DNA of 64,000 bases from Burkholderiaceae bacterium (lineage in GTDB: Bacteria > Pseudomonadota > Gammaproteobacteria > Burkholderiales > Burkholderiaceae_D): contig JAIENA010000143.1 in assembly GCA_019751755.1 (NCBI GenBank), positions 1-64,000 of the forward strand, read 5' to 3'. Positions within the stretch are counted from its first letter, which is position 1. Each line of letters starts with the position of its first letter. A model generated the notes under the pieces. The model had not been told where the DNA came from. It saw nothing but the letters and a program-made list of their open reading frames with translations, and did no database searches. A program made the position numbers and the translations under genes. This document shows positions 52,693 to 62,155 of this stretch, in pieces.

Positions 52693-53733
52693 ATGATCGT
52701 TCTCGGCGTTGAATCCTCCTGTGACGAAACCGGCCTGGCCCTGTATGACACGGAACGCGGCCTGCTGTCGCATGCCCTGTATTCGCAGGTCGCCATGCAC
52801 GAGGAATATGGCGGCGTGGTGCCGGAACTGGCGTCGCGCGACCATATCCGCCGCGCCATCCCGCTGCTGCAGCAAGTGCTGGAGCAGTCCGGCGTGGCCA
52901 AGCACGACGTCGACGCCATCGCCTACACACAAGGCCCCGGCCTGGCCGGCGCGCTGCTGGTCGGCTCGTCGATCGCCTGCAGCCTGGCCCTCGCGCTGGA
53001 CAAGCCGGTGCTCGGCGTACACCACCTGGAAGGCCATTTGCTGTCGCCGCTGCTGGCCTCAAAGCCACCCGAATTCCCGTTTATCGCCCTGCTGGTCTCG
53101 GGCGGCCATACGCAACTGATGCGGGTCGACGGCGTCGGCCAGTACACCTTGCTGGGCGAAACACTGGACGACGCGGCCGGTGAAGCGTTCGACAAATCGG
53201 CCAAGCTGCTGGGTCTCGGTTATCCGGGCGGCCCGGCGATTTCGCGCCTGGCCGATTGCGGCGATCCGCTGGCGTACAAGCTGCCGCGCCCGATGATGCA
53301 CAGCAAGGATTTCAATTTCAGTTTTTCCGGGCTTAAGACGGCCGTGCTGACGGTGGTGAAAAACCATCCGGCGCAAGGGGTTGCCAATATCTGCGAGCAA
53401 GATAAAGCCAACATCGCGCGCGGCTTTGTCGATGCGATTGTCGAAGTATTGACCGCCAAGTGCGTGTCGGCGCTGAAGCACACCGGCCTGAAACGGCTGG
53501 TGATCGCCGGCGGCGTCGGCGCCAATGCGCAACTGCGCGCAGCGCTGAACGCGGCGGCGGCCAAGAAGCGTTTCCAGGTGTTTTATCCGGAACTCGAATT
53601 TTGCACCGACAACGGCGCCATGATCGCCTTCGCCGGCGCCATGCGCCTGCAAATCAACCCGGCTGCGGCCAAGAAGGATTACTCGTTCAACGTGCGGCCA
53701 CGCTGGCCGCTCGATGAACTGAAAGTCATCTGA
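52693..53733 (+). CDS. tsaD: tRNA threonylcarbamoyl transferase TsaD
   Basis: This 346-residue protein carries the Kae1/TsaD signatures [28 protein letters not shown] with the metal-binding His pair, [11 protein letters not shown] and [13 protein letters not shown]. It transfers the threonylcarbamoyl group to A37 of tRNAs reading ANN codons, together with TsaB and TsaE. It is convergent with the nitrate-type transporter operon, two bases apart. In E. coli it is next to rpsU; here rpsU is about 4 kb away on the other strand. Confidence 0.96.
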   Translation: MIVLGVESSCDETGLALYDTERGLLSHALYSQVAMHEEYGGVVPELASRDHIRRAIPLLQQVLEQSGVAKHDVDAIAYTQGPGLAGALLVGSSIACSLALALDKPVLGVHHLEGHLLSPLLASKPPEFPFIALLVSGGHTQLMRVDGVGQYTLLGETLDDAAGEAFDKSAKLLGLGYPGGPAISRLADCGDPLAYKLPRPMMHSKDFNFSFSGLKTAVLTVVKNHPAQGVANICEQDKANIARGFVDAIVEVLTAKCVSALKHTGLKRLVIAGGVGANAQLRAALNAAAAKKRFQVFYPELEFCTDNGAMIAFAGAMRLQINPAAAKKDYSFNVRPRWPLDELKVI

Positions 53734-53735
53734 AT

Positions 53736-54536
53736 CTAGGCGGCCTTGGCCGGCCGCCCCTGGCGGTGATACAGGAACTCCAGCACCCGCGTGCGGTAAT
53801 CGATGTACAGCGGGTCCTGCGCCAGCGCCAGCCGGTCGCGCGGACGCGGCAGGCGCACGTGGACGATGTCGCCGATGGTGGCGGCCGGGCCGTTGGTCAT
53901 CATGACGATGCGGTCCGACAGCAGCACCGCTTCATCGACATCGTGCGTCACCATCACCACCGTCGCGCCGGTGGCCGCCACGATGCGCAGCAATTCGTCC
54001 TGCAAATGGGCCCGGGTCAGCGCATCGAGCGCGCCGAACGGCTCATCCATTAACAGCACTTTCGGCTCCATCGACAGCGCCCGCGCTATCCCCACCCGCT
54101 GTTTCATGCCGCCCGAAATTTCGTGCGGGCGCTTATTCGCCGCGTGCGACAGCCCGACCAGCTCCAGCGCCGCCATGGTGCGCTCGCGCAGCCGCGCGCT
54201 GCTTTCGCGGGCGCCAAACACCCGCTCCACCGCCAGGTAAATGTTTTCATGGCAGGTCAGCCAGGGCAGCAGCGAATGGTTCTGGAACACCACGGCGCGC
54301 TCCGGCGCCGGTCCGGCGATCTCACGGCCATTGCAAATCAGGGCGCCGCCGGTGGCGCGCGTCAGCCCCGCGATCAGGTTGAGCAAGGTCGACTTACCGC
54401 AGCCGGAGTGACCGATCAGCGTAATGAATTCGCCCTGCTCCACCTGCAGGTTGACGCCGGACAGCGCGTGGAAGCGCCCCGCCTTGGTATTGAAGACCAT
54501 GTCCGCATGGCGGATATCGATGAATTTCGTGCTCAT
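53736..54536 (-). CDS. nrtD: Nitrate/sulfonate-type ABC transporter ATPase
   Basis: The 266-residue ATPase has Walker A LIGHSGCGKSTLLNLIAGL, signature EISGGMKQRVGIARAL, Walker B VLLMDEPFGALDALTR and switch VTHDVDEAVLLSDR. Sequence type (MVFNTKAGRFHALSGVNLQVEQGEF) fits the NrtD/CmpD branch. It is the last gene of a three-gene operon, three bases after the permease gene. Confidence 0.88.
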   Translation of the reverse strand: MSTKFIDIRHADMVFNTKAGRFHALSGVNLQVEQGEFITLIGHSGCGKSTLLNLIAGLTRATGGALICNGREIAGPAPERAVVFQNHSLLPWLTCHENIYLAVERVFGARESSARLRERTMAALELVGLSHAANKRPHEISGGMKQRVGIARALSMEPKVLLMDEPFGALDALTRAHLQDELLRIVAATGATVVMVTHDVDEAVLLSDRIVMMTNGPAATIGDIVHVRLPRPRDRLALAQDPLYIDYRTRVLEFLYHRQGRPAKAA

Positions 54537-54539
54537 GGC

Positions 54540-55496
54540 TCACGCCTCCTCATAAGTGAACGCCTTCGCCAGCGACACCAGCGCCAGTTCCAGCAGCAGG
54601 CCCACCACACCGATCACCGCGATGGCAATCAGGATGTGCGGCACATTCAGGTTGTTCCATTCATCCCAGACCCAGAAACCGATGCCGACGCCGCCGGTCA
54701 ACATTTCCGCCGCCACGATCACCAGCCACGCGGTGCCAATTGCCAGCCGCACCCCGGTCAGCATGTACGGCAACACCGACGGCAACAGGATCTTGGTGAA
54801 AATCTTCCACTCGGACAGCGACAGCACGCGCGCCACGTTCATGTAATCCTGCGGCACGCGCTGCACGCCGACCGCCGTGTTGATAATCATCGGCCAGATC
54901 GAACAGATAAAAATCGACCAGATCGCGGCCGGATTGGCGGCCTGGAACACCAGCAGGCCGATCGGCAGCCAGGCCAGCGGCGAGACCGGTTTCAGCAGGC
55001 TGATGATGGGACTGAACATGCCGTACATGAACTTGAAGCGGCCAATAATGAAACCCAGCGGAATGCCGACCGCCGCCGCCAGGCCAAAGCCGATCGCCAC
55101 CCGCTGCAGCGACGCCAGCACGTTCCAGCCAATGCCCTGGTCGTTCGGGCCCTTGCGATAAAACGGGTCCGAGAACAGGTGTACCGCCTCATTCCAGGTT
55201 TCCAGCGGCGTCGGGAAACCGCTGGTCTTGGCCGCCAGCACTTGCCACGCCAGCACCAGCAGCGCCAGACCCGCCAGCGGCGGCAGAAACTTCAGCACCA
55301 GCGCCTGCAGGCGCGTGCCACCCGACACCAGCGAGACGCCCTTGGCGGCCAGGCGTTCGCTGCGGGGCGGCCGCTCGAACGGCGCGGCGGCAGGCGCCAT
55401 CTCGGTAACAGGCACGGCGGTAGGCACGGCGGTAGGCGCGGTGGCAACAGGAGAAGCGCCAGCGACGGCGACGGTGTTCAACACGGCATTCATCAT
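54540..55496 (-). CDS. nrtB: Nitrate-type ABC transporter permease
   Basis: The 318-residue permease has an Ala/Pro-rich cytoplasmic start (about 1-65) and six transmembrane segments. The EAA loop is at about 240-265 (EWKIFTKILLPSVLPYMLTGVRLAIGTAW), which docks the ATPase. It matches the NrtB/NtrB group. It starts 12 bases after the binding-protein gene and ends three bases before the ATPase gene. Confidence 0.87.
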   Translation of the reverse strand: MMNAVLNTVAVAGASPVATAPTAVPTAVPVTEMAPAAAPFERPPRSERLAAKGVSLVSGGTRLQALVLKFLPPLAGLALLVLAWQVLAAKTSGFPTPLETWNEAVHLFSDPFYRKGPNDQGIGWNVLASLQRVAIGFGLAAAVGIPLGFIIGRFKFMYGMFSPIISLLKPVSPLAWLPIGLLVFQAANPAAIWSIFICSIWPMIINTAVGVQRVPQDYMNVARVLSLSEWKIFTKILLPSVLPYMLTGVRLAIGTAWLVIVAAEMLTGGVGIGFWVWDEWNNLNVPHILIAIAVIGVVGLLLELALVSLAKAFTYEEA

Positions 55497-55508
55497 GTTC
55501 TCCCGGGG

Positions 55509-56738
55509 TCAGGCTTTGATTTTGAACGAGTCGGCGAATGCTTTCGGATTCTTGCCGTCGAAGGTGGCACCATCGAGCATCTTGATACTGCGCATGGTCG
55601 ATTTCGGCAGCGCCACCTTGGCCATGGCGGCGCCGTCCTTGTACACGTCGAGCTGGTTGATTTGCGTGGCCACCGCCAGGTAATCCGGTTCGCTCTTGAG
55701 CAAGCCCCAGCGTTTTTGCTGCGTCAGGAACCACATGCCGTCGGACAGGAACGGATAGTTGACCAGGCCGTCGTTATAGAAGCGCATCGGGTTCGGGTCA
55801 TCCCAGGTCTTGCCCAGACCATTCTGGTAGCGCCCCAGGATGCGCTGGTTGATCACGTCGACCGAGGTATTCACGTACGACTTGTCGGCGATGGTTTCCG
55901 CCATTTTCAGCTTGTTCGACAACGACGCGTCGATCCAGCGGCTGGCGTCGAGCACCGCCGCCACCAGCGCGCGCGCGGTGTTCGGATATTTTTTGACCCA
56001 CTCGCCACTGGTGCCCAGCACCTTTTCCGGATGATCGCGCCAGATGTCCTGCGTGGTGGTGGCGGTAATACCGACGCCATCGACAATCGCGCGGTGGTTC
56101 CACGGCTCGCCGACACAAAAGCCATCCATGTTGCCGATCCGCATATTGGCCACCATTTGCGGCGGCGGCACCGTGATCACCTTGGCGTCCTTGATCGGGT
56201 TGATGCCGTGCGCGGCCAGCCAGTAATACAGCCACATGGCGTGGGTGCCGGTCGGGAACGTTTGCGCAAACGAATATTCGCGCGGCTCGGCTTTCATCAG
56301 TTTCGCCAGCGACGCGCCATCGACCGCGCCCTTGTCCGCCAGCTTCTTCGATAAGGTGATGGCCTGGCCGTTATGGTTCAGGTTCATCAGCACTGCCATG
56401 TCTTTCTTCGGACCGCCAGCCCCCAGGTGCACGCCATACACCAGGCCATACAGCACGTGGGCCGCATCGAGTTCGCCATTGACCAACTTGTCGCGCACGC
56501 CGGGCCACGAGGCCTCCTTGCTGGGCACGATCTTGATGCCGTATTTCTTGTCAAAGCCCAGCACCGACGCCATGATGACCGAAGCACAATCGGTCAGCGG
56601 GATAAAACCGACTTTGACTTCCTCCTTCTCCGGCTTGTCCGAACCGGCGGCCCACACCCCTTGCGTGGCCAGGCCGGAAATTGCTGTCGCGGCACCGGCC
56701 TTGAGCAGGGCGCGGCGGGTAAGTTGGTAGTTGTCCAT
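55509..56738 (-). CDS. nrtA: Nitrate-type ABC transporter substrate-binding protein (NrtA/CmpA family)
   Basis: The protein has 409 residues from ATG 56738. The N-terminus carries a twin-arginine-like signal (TRRALLKAGAATAISGLATQGVWA), implying export of the folded protein. The mature part (VKVGFIPLTDCASVIMAS ... SWPGVRDKLVNGELDAAH ... VLMNLNHNGQAITL) is the NrtA/CmpA binding fold; GEPWNHRAIVDG is also typical. Nitrate or nitrite is the likeliest ligand, but cyanate or bicarbonate relatives exist. No nitrate reductase gene lies in the window. Confidence 0.87.
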   Translation of the reverse strand: MDNYQLTRRALLKAGAATAISGLATQGVWAAGSDKPEKEEVKVGFIPLTDCASVIMASVLGFDKKYGIKIVPSKEASWPGVRDKLVNGELDAAHVLYGLVYGVHLGAGGPKKDMAVLMNLNHNGQAITLSKKLADKGAVDGASLAKLMKAEPREYSFAQTFPTGTHAMWLYYWLAAHGINPIKDAKVITVPPPQMVANMRIGNMDGFCVGEPWNHRAIVDGVGITATTTQDIWRDHPEKVLGTSGEWVKKYPNTARALVAAVLDASRWIDASLSNKLKMAETIADKSYVNTSVDVINQRILGRYQNGLGKTWDDPNPMRFYNDGLVNYPFLSDGMWFLTQQKRWGLLKSEPDYLAVATQINQLDVYKDGAAMAKVALPKSTMRSIKMLDGATFDGKNPKAFADSFKIKA

Positions 56739-56913
56739 CCTGTAGGGTCCCTGTAGCGAATGACAGGCGGCTGCCTGTCCTGCCTGATGCTTTGCAAGTG
56801 GCGTGCCAGCGTCAGGCAAACACTGATTTAGGGGCAAACATGGGGCAAACGCAGGAAAAACAGTGGCTTCGGACGGTACATGGGGGCCCCGCGCGGCACC
56901 GTCTTTGTGCAGC

Positions 56914-56929
56914 GCACCAACTTTGACGC
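56914..56929. promoter_or_regulatory. Weak NtrC-like dyad upstream of the transporter operon
   Basis: GCACCAACTTTGACGC partly matches the GCACCA-N4-TGGTGC box bound by NtrC: the left half is exact and the right half matches four of six bases. It lies about 180 bases upstream of nrtA. A matching sigma-54 promoter was not found. Confidence 0.2.
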
Positions 56930-57032
56930 ACTGTTTTCAGGCAGCGCGAGTTAATGAGGCAACAGCGGGGGCAACAGCGGGAGCACCAGCGGCGGCACCA
57001 GCGAGGCGCCGACGCTAACGCGGTGCGCCGCC

Positions 57033-57947
57033 CTAGCGCGTGGATGCGGACTGCAGGAAAGCATCGGCGCGCAGGCGCGCCACCATCAGATCGACGAAGC
57101 TGCGGATGCGCGCGGAGCCTTGCCGGCTGTCGCGGTGCACGATATGGATCGGCACCGGCGCCGTCGCGTACTCGTCCAGCACCAGTTGCAACTCACCAGC
57201 GGCCAGCGCGGCGGCGACCTGGTACGACAGCAGGCGGGCAATGCCGAGCCCCAGTTTGACGGCGTCGATCACGGCGTCATTGGAATTGACTTGCAGCCGT
57301 GGCGCCATGCGCAGCGTACGCACCGCACCATCCTGCACAAAGCGCCAGTCCGGCCCCACGTTGGAACCGTTCGCGCCGATAATCGTATGCGCCGCCAGTT
57401 CCTGCGGCGTGCGCGGCGCGCCATGGCGGGCCAGGTAGGCCGGCGACGCCACGAAAACGCGCCGCACCTGGCCCACCGGCGCCGCGCGCATGGTCGAATC
57501 GGGCAAGTCGCCAATGCGCACCGCCACGTCAACGCCCTCTTCCACCAGGTTTACCATCCGGTCGACAAACAGCGCCGACACTTCCATCTGCGGATAGCGC
57601 TGCAAATAATCGACGATGCCCGGCGTGACATACAGCCGGCCGAACAGCATCGGCGCCGTCACCGACAAATGGCCGCGCGGCGCGGCGCCACTGCCGGCCG
57701 CCGCGTCGTCGGCCTCATCGAGTTCGGCCACGATGCGGCGTGCATCGTCCAGGTAGCGCCGTCCCGCTTCCGTCACGCGCACATGGCGCGTGGTGCGTTC
57801 CAGCAACCGCACGCCGAGGTGCTCCTCGAGTGCCGTGACCGCGCGCGTCACGGCCGGCGGCGACATGCCAAGCCGGCGCGCGCCGGCGGCAAAGCTCTGT
57901 TCCTCGGCGACGGCGATATAAACGGTGATCAGGTGGAAGCGGTCCAT
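57033..57947 (-). CDS. LysR-family regulator A
   Basis: The 304-residue protein has an N-terminal winged helix (about 1-60; EEQSFAAGARRLGMSPPAVTRAVTALEEHLGVRLLERTTR). The C-terminal effector-binding domain begins near residue 90 (GHLSVTAPMLFGRLYVTP). It belongs to the large group often found beside short-chain dehydrogenase or glutathione-transferase genes; no such target is adjacent. Its start overlaps the end of LysR B by 19 bases. Confidence 0.88.
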   Translation of the reverse strand: MDRFHLITVYIAVAEEQSFAAGARRLGMSPPAVTRAVTALEEHLGVRLLERTTRHVRVTEAGRRYLDDARRIVAELDEADDAAAGSGAAPRGHLSVTAPMLFGRLYVTPGIVDYLQRYPQMEVSALFVDRMVNLVEEGVDVAVRIGDLPDSTMRAAPVGQVRRVFVASPAYLARHGAPRTPQELAAHTIIGANGSNVGPDWRFVQDGAVRTLRMAPRLQVNSNDAVIDAVKLGLGIARLLSYQVAAALAAGELQLVLDEYATAPVPIHIVHRDSRQGSARIRSFVDLMVARLRADAFLQSASTR

Positions 57948-58852
57948 GGGCCTCTCGCAAACCGGGCGGGCGCATGCTCGACCGTGTAATCAATGAATTG
58001 CCGCACCCGCTGCGGCATCTGGGTACGCTGCTGGTAATACATATACACGCCGCCATACGACGCCGTGGTCTCGGGCAGCAGGTGGCGCAGGCGGCCGGCG
58101 CGCAGGTCATCGGCCACCATATACCAGCCCAGTTGCCCGACCGCCATGCCGGACAGCACCGCCGCCACTTCCGCGTCGGCGGTATTGAAGCTGGCCACCG
58201 ACGGGATATCGCGGTATACCGTGGCGCCGTCGACGCGGAACTCCCACGGCGCCATGCGCCCGGTATTGGGCTGGCGAAACCCGGTGCAGCGGTGTTCGCG
58301 CAGCGCATCGATGCTGTCGGGCGCGCCATACAGCGCGATATAGCGGGGCGCCGCGCACACCACCAGCCACAAGTCGCCGATGCGGCGCGACACCAGGTTG
58401 CGCTCGGGCGGATTGCCGGCCCGGAAACCGACATCGATGCGCGCTTCCACCAGATCGGTGAACTGGTCTTCCAGCACCAGGTCAAAGCGCACGCCCGGGT
58501 AGCGTTCCTGGAAATCGCGGATCAGCGGCACCACGATGTGCTGGCCAAACGAGGTCGGCGCCGCGATGCGAATCACGCCATCCATGTCACGCCGGCTGTT
58601 TTGCACGGTGTCGAGGGCTTCGTCGAGCAGGCGCATGCCGGGATTGGCCAGCTCGAACAGCCGCTCACCCTCTTCGGTCAGGGTCAGGCTGCGCGTGGTG
58701 CGGTGGAACAGGCGCACGCCCAGGTGCTCTTCCAGCTGGCGCACCGCCTTGCTGACGGCTTGCGGCGACAGTCCCGCCTCCTGCGCCGCCTGGCTGAAAT
58801 TGCCTGCGCGCACCACGCCGATGAACAGGGTTAATACCCGGGATGTATCCAT
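57929..58852 (-). CDS. LysR-family regulator B
   Basis: The 307-residue protein has a winged helix (GNFSQAAQEAGLSPQAVSKAVRQLEEHLGVRLFHRTTRSL) and effector domain (IRIAAPTSFGQHIVVPLI). It is the upstream member of a tandem pair, and its tail overlaps the start of LysR A. Two LysR genes that overlap in the same direction are unusual, since these genes normally face their targets divergently. The two proteins share the same general domain plan but differ clearly in sequence. Confidence 0.88.
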   Translation of the reverse strand: MDTSRVLTLFIGVVRAGNFSQAAQEAGLSPQAVSKAVRQLEEHLGVRLFHRTTRSLTLTEEGERLFELANPGMRLLDEALDTVQNSRRDMDGVIRIAAPTSFGQHIVVPLIRDFQERYPGVRFDLVLEDQFTDLVEARIDVGFRAGNPPERNLVSRRIGDLWLVVCAAPRYIALYGAPDSIDALREHRCTGFRQPNTGRMAPWEFRVDGATVYRDIPSVASFNTADAEVAAVLSGMAVGQLGWYMVADDLRAGRLRHLLPETTASYGGVYMYYQQRTQMPQRVRQFIDYTVEHAPARFARGPWTAST

Positions 58853-58910
58853 ACACTCACAACCATGCGTTGATTATCAGGCGGCTTGACGACAAGATCC
58901 ACCCTATCGC

Positions 58911-60143
58911 TTACGCGCCGCCCAGCAAATCCTGGCGCGGATAGTCCCACTTCGGCACCCCGCCCGGACAAGCCGTGCCATCGGCCCGCGCCACCGGCAT
59001 GGTGCTGAAATTGCCGCGTGGCGTGGTGGCGAAGCGCAAGTCGGTGGCGACGCCGTGCTCCAGCACCGGCGCGCGGGCAAAGCGCAGCCAGCCATCAAAC
59101 CAGCAATTGCTGTCCTTTAACTGGCGCAGCGCCGCCAAGCTGCCTTGCACCTGCTTGTATTGGCGCACATCGGCGGCGCCGTTCAGCGCCACCGACGGCG
59201 CCGGATCGGCCAGTCCGGCCGGACACGATGCGGCCGGCAACAGCGGCAGCACACTGACCAGGCCGCGCCGCAAGGTGTAGCGGTCCTGCGCTGCATTCGC
59301 TTCCACCGAGACAAAAATCCAGCACAGCGGCTGCGCGGGAAACGCCGTCATCGACACATCGAGGACCCGGGTCCCGCCATCGAGCGCCTGCAAGACGCCA
59401 GCCACCTGGGCCCGGCCCAACGCGGATGCCGCGCCCTGCACGCCGATAAACGCCACGCTGACCGACAACGCCAGCGCCATCGCCCAGCGGCTGTGGGCGC
59501 GCACGCTGCGCAGCGCCGCCAGTCCGATCCCCAGCGCCAGCAACACAGCGAACGACGCCAAGGTCAAATAATCCTTGCGCAGGAAATACAGCAAGGCCGC
59601 CGCCAGCCCCGCCATCAAGACCCAGCGCGGCGCCCTGCCTGGGACCGCCATGATCAGCGGCACGCCGAACGCCACCCAGAACACGGGCTCGATAATGAAC
59701 ACCATGTCGCCATAGAACCAGCGCCCGTCAAACGGATAAAACGGGTGCACGCCATAAGAGTTCAAATAATCCATGCCAAGGTGCAGCGCAAAGCCGAACC
59801 CCACGGCCAAGACCAGGCCGCGCCGCGCGTGGACACTGCGCCGCAGCAGCGCACGCGCGGCCGGCCAGAACAGCCACAGCAGCGCCACCAGCAGCAACGC
59901 TTGCGGCAACGCATACAGCACGGTGTGGGTATGGCCCCGATGGTTCAGCAGGTAGCCCAGTGGCGCCGGCAACAAGGGGGTCAGGAACAGGTCGAGGTCG
60001 GGAAAATTGCCGGCCAGCGCGCAGGCGGCCAGCAACAACCGGTGGCGCGTGCGCTGGCCGGCGTGATCCGGTTCCGGGGGCAGGCTGCGCTGCACCAGTT
60101 CGCCGACACCGAGGCCGACGACAGAGTGGGTAATGTTATCCAT
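58911..60143 (-). CDS. YdjM/DUF457-type membrane-bound metal-dependent hydrolase
   Basis: The 410-residue membrane protein starts MDNITHSVVGLGVGEL and continues with GNFPDLDLFLTP, LNHRGHTHTVLYALP and LHLGMDYLNSYGVHPFYPF. The His/Asp clusters are the metal site of the YdjM group. Six or seven transmembrane segments follow. The C-terminal 180 residues form a soluble domain of unknown fold, with several Cys (QPLCWIF, CPAGLAD, NCWFDGW, ACPGG). E. coli YdjM is SOS-controlled; no LexA box is obvious here. The substrate is unknown. Confidence 0.8.
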   Translation of the reverse strand: MDNITHSVVGLGVGELVQRSLPPEPDHAGQRTRHRLLLAACALAGNFPDLDLFLTPLLPAPLGYLLNHRGHTHTVLYALPQALLLVALLWLFWPAARALLRRSVHARRGLVLAVGFGFALHLGMDYLNSYGVHPFYPFDGRWFYGDMVFIIEPVFWVAFGVPLIMAVPGRAPRWVLMAGLAAALLYFLRKDYLTLASFAVLLALGIGLAALRSVRAHSRWAMALALSVSVAFIGVQGAASALGRAQVAGVLQALDGGTRVLDVSMTAFPAQPLCWIFVSVEANAAQDRYTLRRGLVSVLPLLPAASCPAGLADPAPSVALNGAADVRQYKQVQGSLAALRQLKDSNCWFDGWLRFARAPVLEHGVATDLRFATTPRGNFSTMPVARADGTACPGGVPKWDYPRQDLLGGA

Positions 60144-60258
60144 GCTGGCATGCTAACCCAGGCGCGCAGCGCTGCGGCGGCGTTTTAAGCCGGACGTCAG
60201 CTTGCAGGACGGGTGGCACCCGGCCGATGGCGCGGCGTCGGGTGCGACACGGCGCCGT

Positions 60259-61335
60259 TCAGCCTTCGATGCGGTTGCGGCCATTGGCCTTGGCCCGGCA
60301 CAGTGCCTGTTCGGCCTGTTCCAGCATGGCGTCGCCGTCGCTGATGTCCATGTGGTTGAAGGCGCCAATGCCGATACTGACAGTAACCGGCGCCAGGCGC
60401 CCCGCTGTCTGGTGGATCAACCCGGCGATTTTCACGCGCAGGTTTTCCGCCAGTTTCAACGCGCCTTCGCGCGGGGTGCCGGGCAGCAGCACACACAGTA
60501 CATCGCCACCATAGCGGCCGGCCACGTCGATCACACGCACACTGTCCTGCACTGCGCGGGCGATACTGGCCAGCACCATATCGCCGGCCGCGTCGCCATG
60601 GCGCTGGTTGACGTCGCGGAACTGATCAATACCGATCACCAGCGCCGACAGCGGGGTGCGGAAGCGGCGCGTGCGCGCCACTTCGAAGTGTAGTTTCGAC
60701 AACAGCGAGCGCCGGTTATGCAAGCCGGTCTGCGCATCAGTGGTGGCCAGTGCATCGAGTTCGGCGCGGGCGGCGGCCAGCGCGCGTTCGCGGCCATGGG
60801 CCGTAATCAGCGCCATCACTTGCCCGGCCAGGCCGTTCAACCATGCGCGCTGCTCGGGATCGAGGCGGCCCGGTTTGCTGTCGGCCACGCTCAAGGTGCC
60901 AATGCTGCAGCCGTCATGCGTGACCAGCGGCACCGAGCTGGCCATGCGCAGCGGCGGTTCGCCGGCGGTACACGGCATGCAGGCGGTGCGGCCATCGGCG
61001 CGCAAGTCCTCGATTTCCCACGCCCCGGCGCGCAGCGCCAGCGCGCTGCAACTGTGTTCGATGGGCAGCTCACGCGGCAGTTCGCCCGGATGTGCGCCCG
61101 AATCGGTACCCGGTACGAGGCCGGCCAGCGCCCGCACATGGACCACATCGGCATCCACCAGCGCAATCCACGCATACGGCACGCCGCACACGCGGCTGGC
61201 CAGTGCGGTCAGGAACGCGAACGGGGCGCCATCGGCCACCTCCAGCGCGCCGCTGCGCAACAGGGTGGCGGCCCGGCGCGCATCGTCCGCAGGCTGGAGA
61301 GGCGTAAGCGGATGGACATTGTGAGCGGCGAGCAT
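60259..61335 (-). CDS. GAF-GGDEF protein with degenerate active site (GGDVL)
   Basis: In this 358-residue protein, residues about 30-165 are a GAF domain (VADGAPFAFLTALASRVCGVPYAWIALVD ... RMASSVPLVTHDGCSIGTLSV). Residues about 190-352 are a GGDEF domain (DAQTGLHNRRSLLSKLHFEVAR). The signature reads GGDVL instead of GGDEF, so the metal-binding Glu is lost, while the RVID inhibitory site five residues before it is intact. It is therefore more likely a c-di-GMP or other ligand receptor than a synthase. There is no transmembrane segment, so it acts in the cytoplasm. Confidence 0.85.
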   Translation of the reverse strand: MLAAHNVHPLTPLQPADDARRAATLLRSGALEVADGAPFAFLTALASRVCGVPYAWIALVDADVVHVRALAGLVPGTDSGAHPGELPRELPIEHSCSALALRAGAWEIEDLRADGRTACMPCTAGEPPLRMASSVPLVTHDGCSIGTLSVADSKPGRLDPEQRAWLNGLAGQVMALITAHGRERALAAARAELDALATTDAQTGLHNRRSLLSKLHFEVARTRRFRTPLSALVIGIDQFRDVNQRHGDAAGDMVLASIARAVQDSVRVIDVAGRYGGDVLCVLLPGTPREGALKLAENLRVKIAGLIHQTAGRLAPVTVSIGIGAFNHMDISDGDAMLEQAEQALCRAKANGRNRIEG

Positions 61336-61431
61336 GGACTTCCCTTTGACGGCGGTTGGTGGATAATGTTACTTGAGCAAGTTTAGCGCATATTCAAACT
61401 TGCAAGCCAGTCCACGGAGCGCCGCCGCGCG

Positions 61432-62079
61432 CTATGCTTGCGCCATAATCTGGCGCAGCGCCCGCTCGAACACCTCGGCCGGCTGGCCGCCGGAAATCAG
61501 GTGGCGGTCATTGATGATGACGGCCGGCACCGAGCTGATGCCAAGACGGCGGTAATGTTCCTCGTCGTGCCGCACCGCCTCGGCATAGCGGTGCGAGGCC
61601 AGCACCTGCGCGGCCTCGTCGCCATCGAGCCCGGCCTGAACGGCGGCCGCCTGCAAGACCGCGTGCGCGCTGGGATCGTCGCCCTGGGTGAAATACGCGT
61701 TGAACAGTGCATGCTTGAGTTCACGCTGGCGGCCCTGTTCACCGGCCCAGTGCAGCAGGCGGTGGGCGTCGAAGGTGTTGTAGATGCGGCTGCGCTTGCC
61801 CATGGCAAAATCAAAGCCGACCTCTTGGCCGCGCTGGCGGATCATGGCGCGCGTCTGTTCCTGCTGCTCGGCGGTGGCGCCATATTTTTGCTGCAGGTGT
61901 TCCGTGATGTCCTGCCCTTCCGGCCCCATGTTGGGGTTCAGTTCGAACGGCTGGAATTGCAAGGTCAGGGCAGCGTCATCGCCGATGCGGGCCAGCGCCT
62001 GTTCCAGCGCATTGAGCCCGATCGCGCACCACGGGCACGACACATCGGAAACGAAATCAATTTTGAGGGGAGTGGCCAT
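61432..62079 (-). CDS. DsbA-family oxidoreductase (FrnE type)
   Basis: The 215-residue protein opens with LKIDFVSDVSCPWCAIGLNALEQAL; CPWC is the redox site. The helical insertion (FELNPNMGPEGQDITEHLQQKYG) and end (SSVPAVIINDRHLISGGQPAEVFERALRQI, with the cis-Pro in SVPA) are typical of the FrnE/DsbA-like cytoplasmic group. There is no signal peptide, so it works in the cytoplasm, probably in oxidative stress or a glutathione-linked reaction. Confidence 0.9.
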   Translation of the reverse strand: MATPLKIDFVSDVSCPWCAIGLNALEQALARIGDDAALTLQFQPFELNPNMGPEGQDITEHLQQKYGATAEQQEQTRAMIRQRGQEVGFDFAMGKRSRIYNTFDAHRLLHWAGEQGRQRELKHALFNAYFTQGDDPSAHAVLQAAAVQAGLDGDEAAQVLASHRYAEAVRHDEEHYRRLGISSVPAVIINDRHLISGGQPAEVFERALRQIMAQA

Positions 62080-62155
62080 GGTGCGGTCCTGTTCGGTGGG
62101 AATCGAGGACAGATGGGGCTGATAGCGATGCCTTCAAGCCCCATGGCCGACGCAC

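Noticed and set aside
54123-56354. 743-codon plus-strand frame opposite the nitrate-type transporter genes
   Set aside because: Arg/Gln/His-rich shadow of three well-identified minus-strand genes; no ribosome site or family.
56870-56940. Sigma-54 promoter for the transporter operon
   Set aside because: No GG-N10-GC element with correct -24/-12 context was found, although a weak NtrC-like dyad is present.
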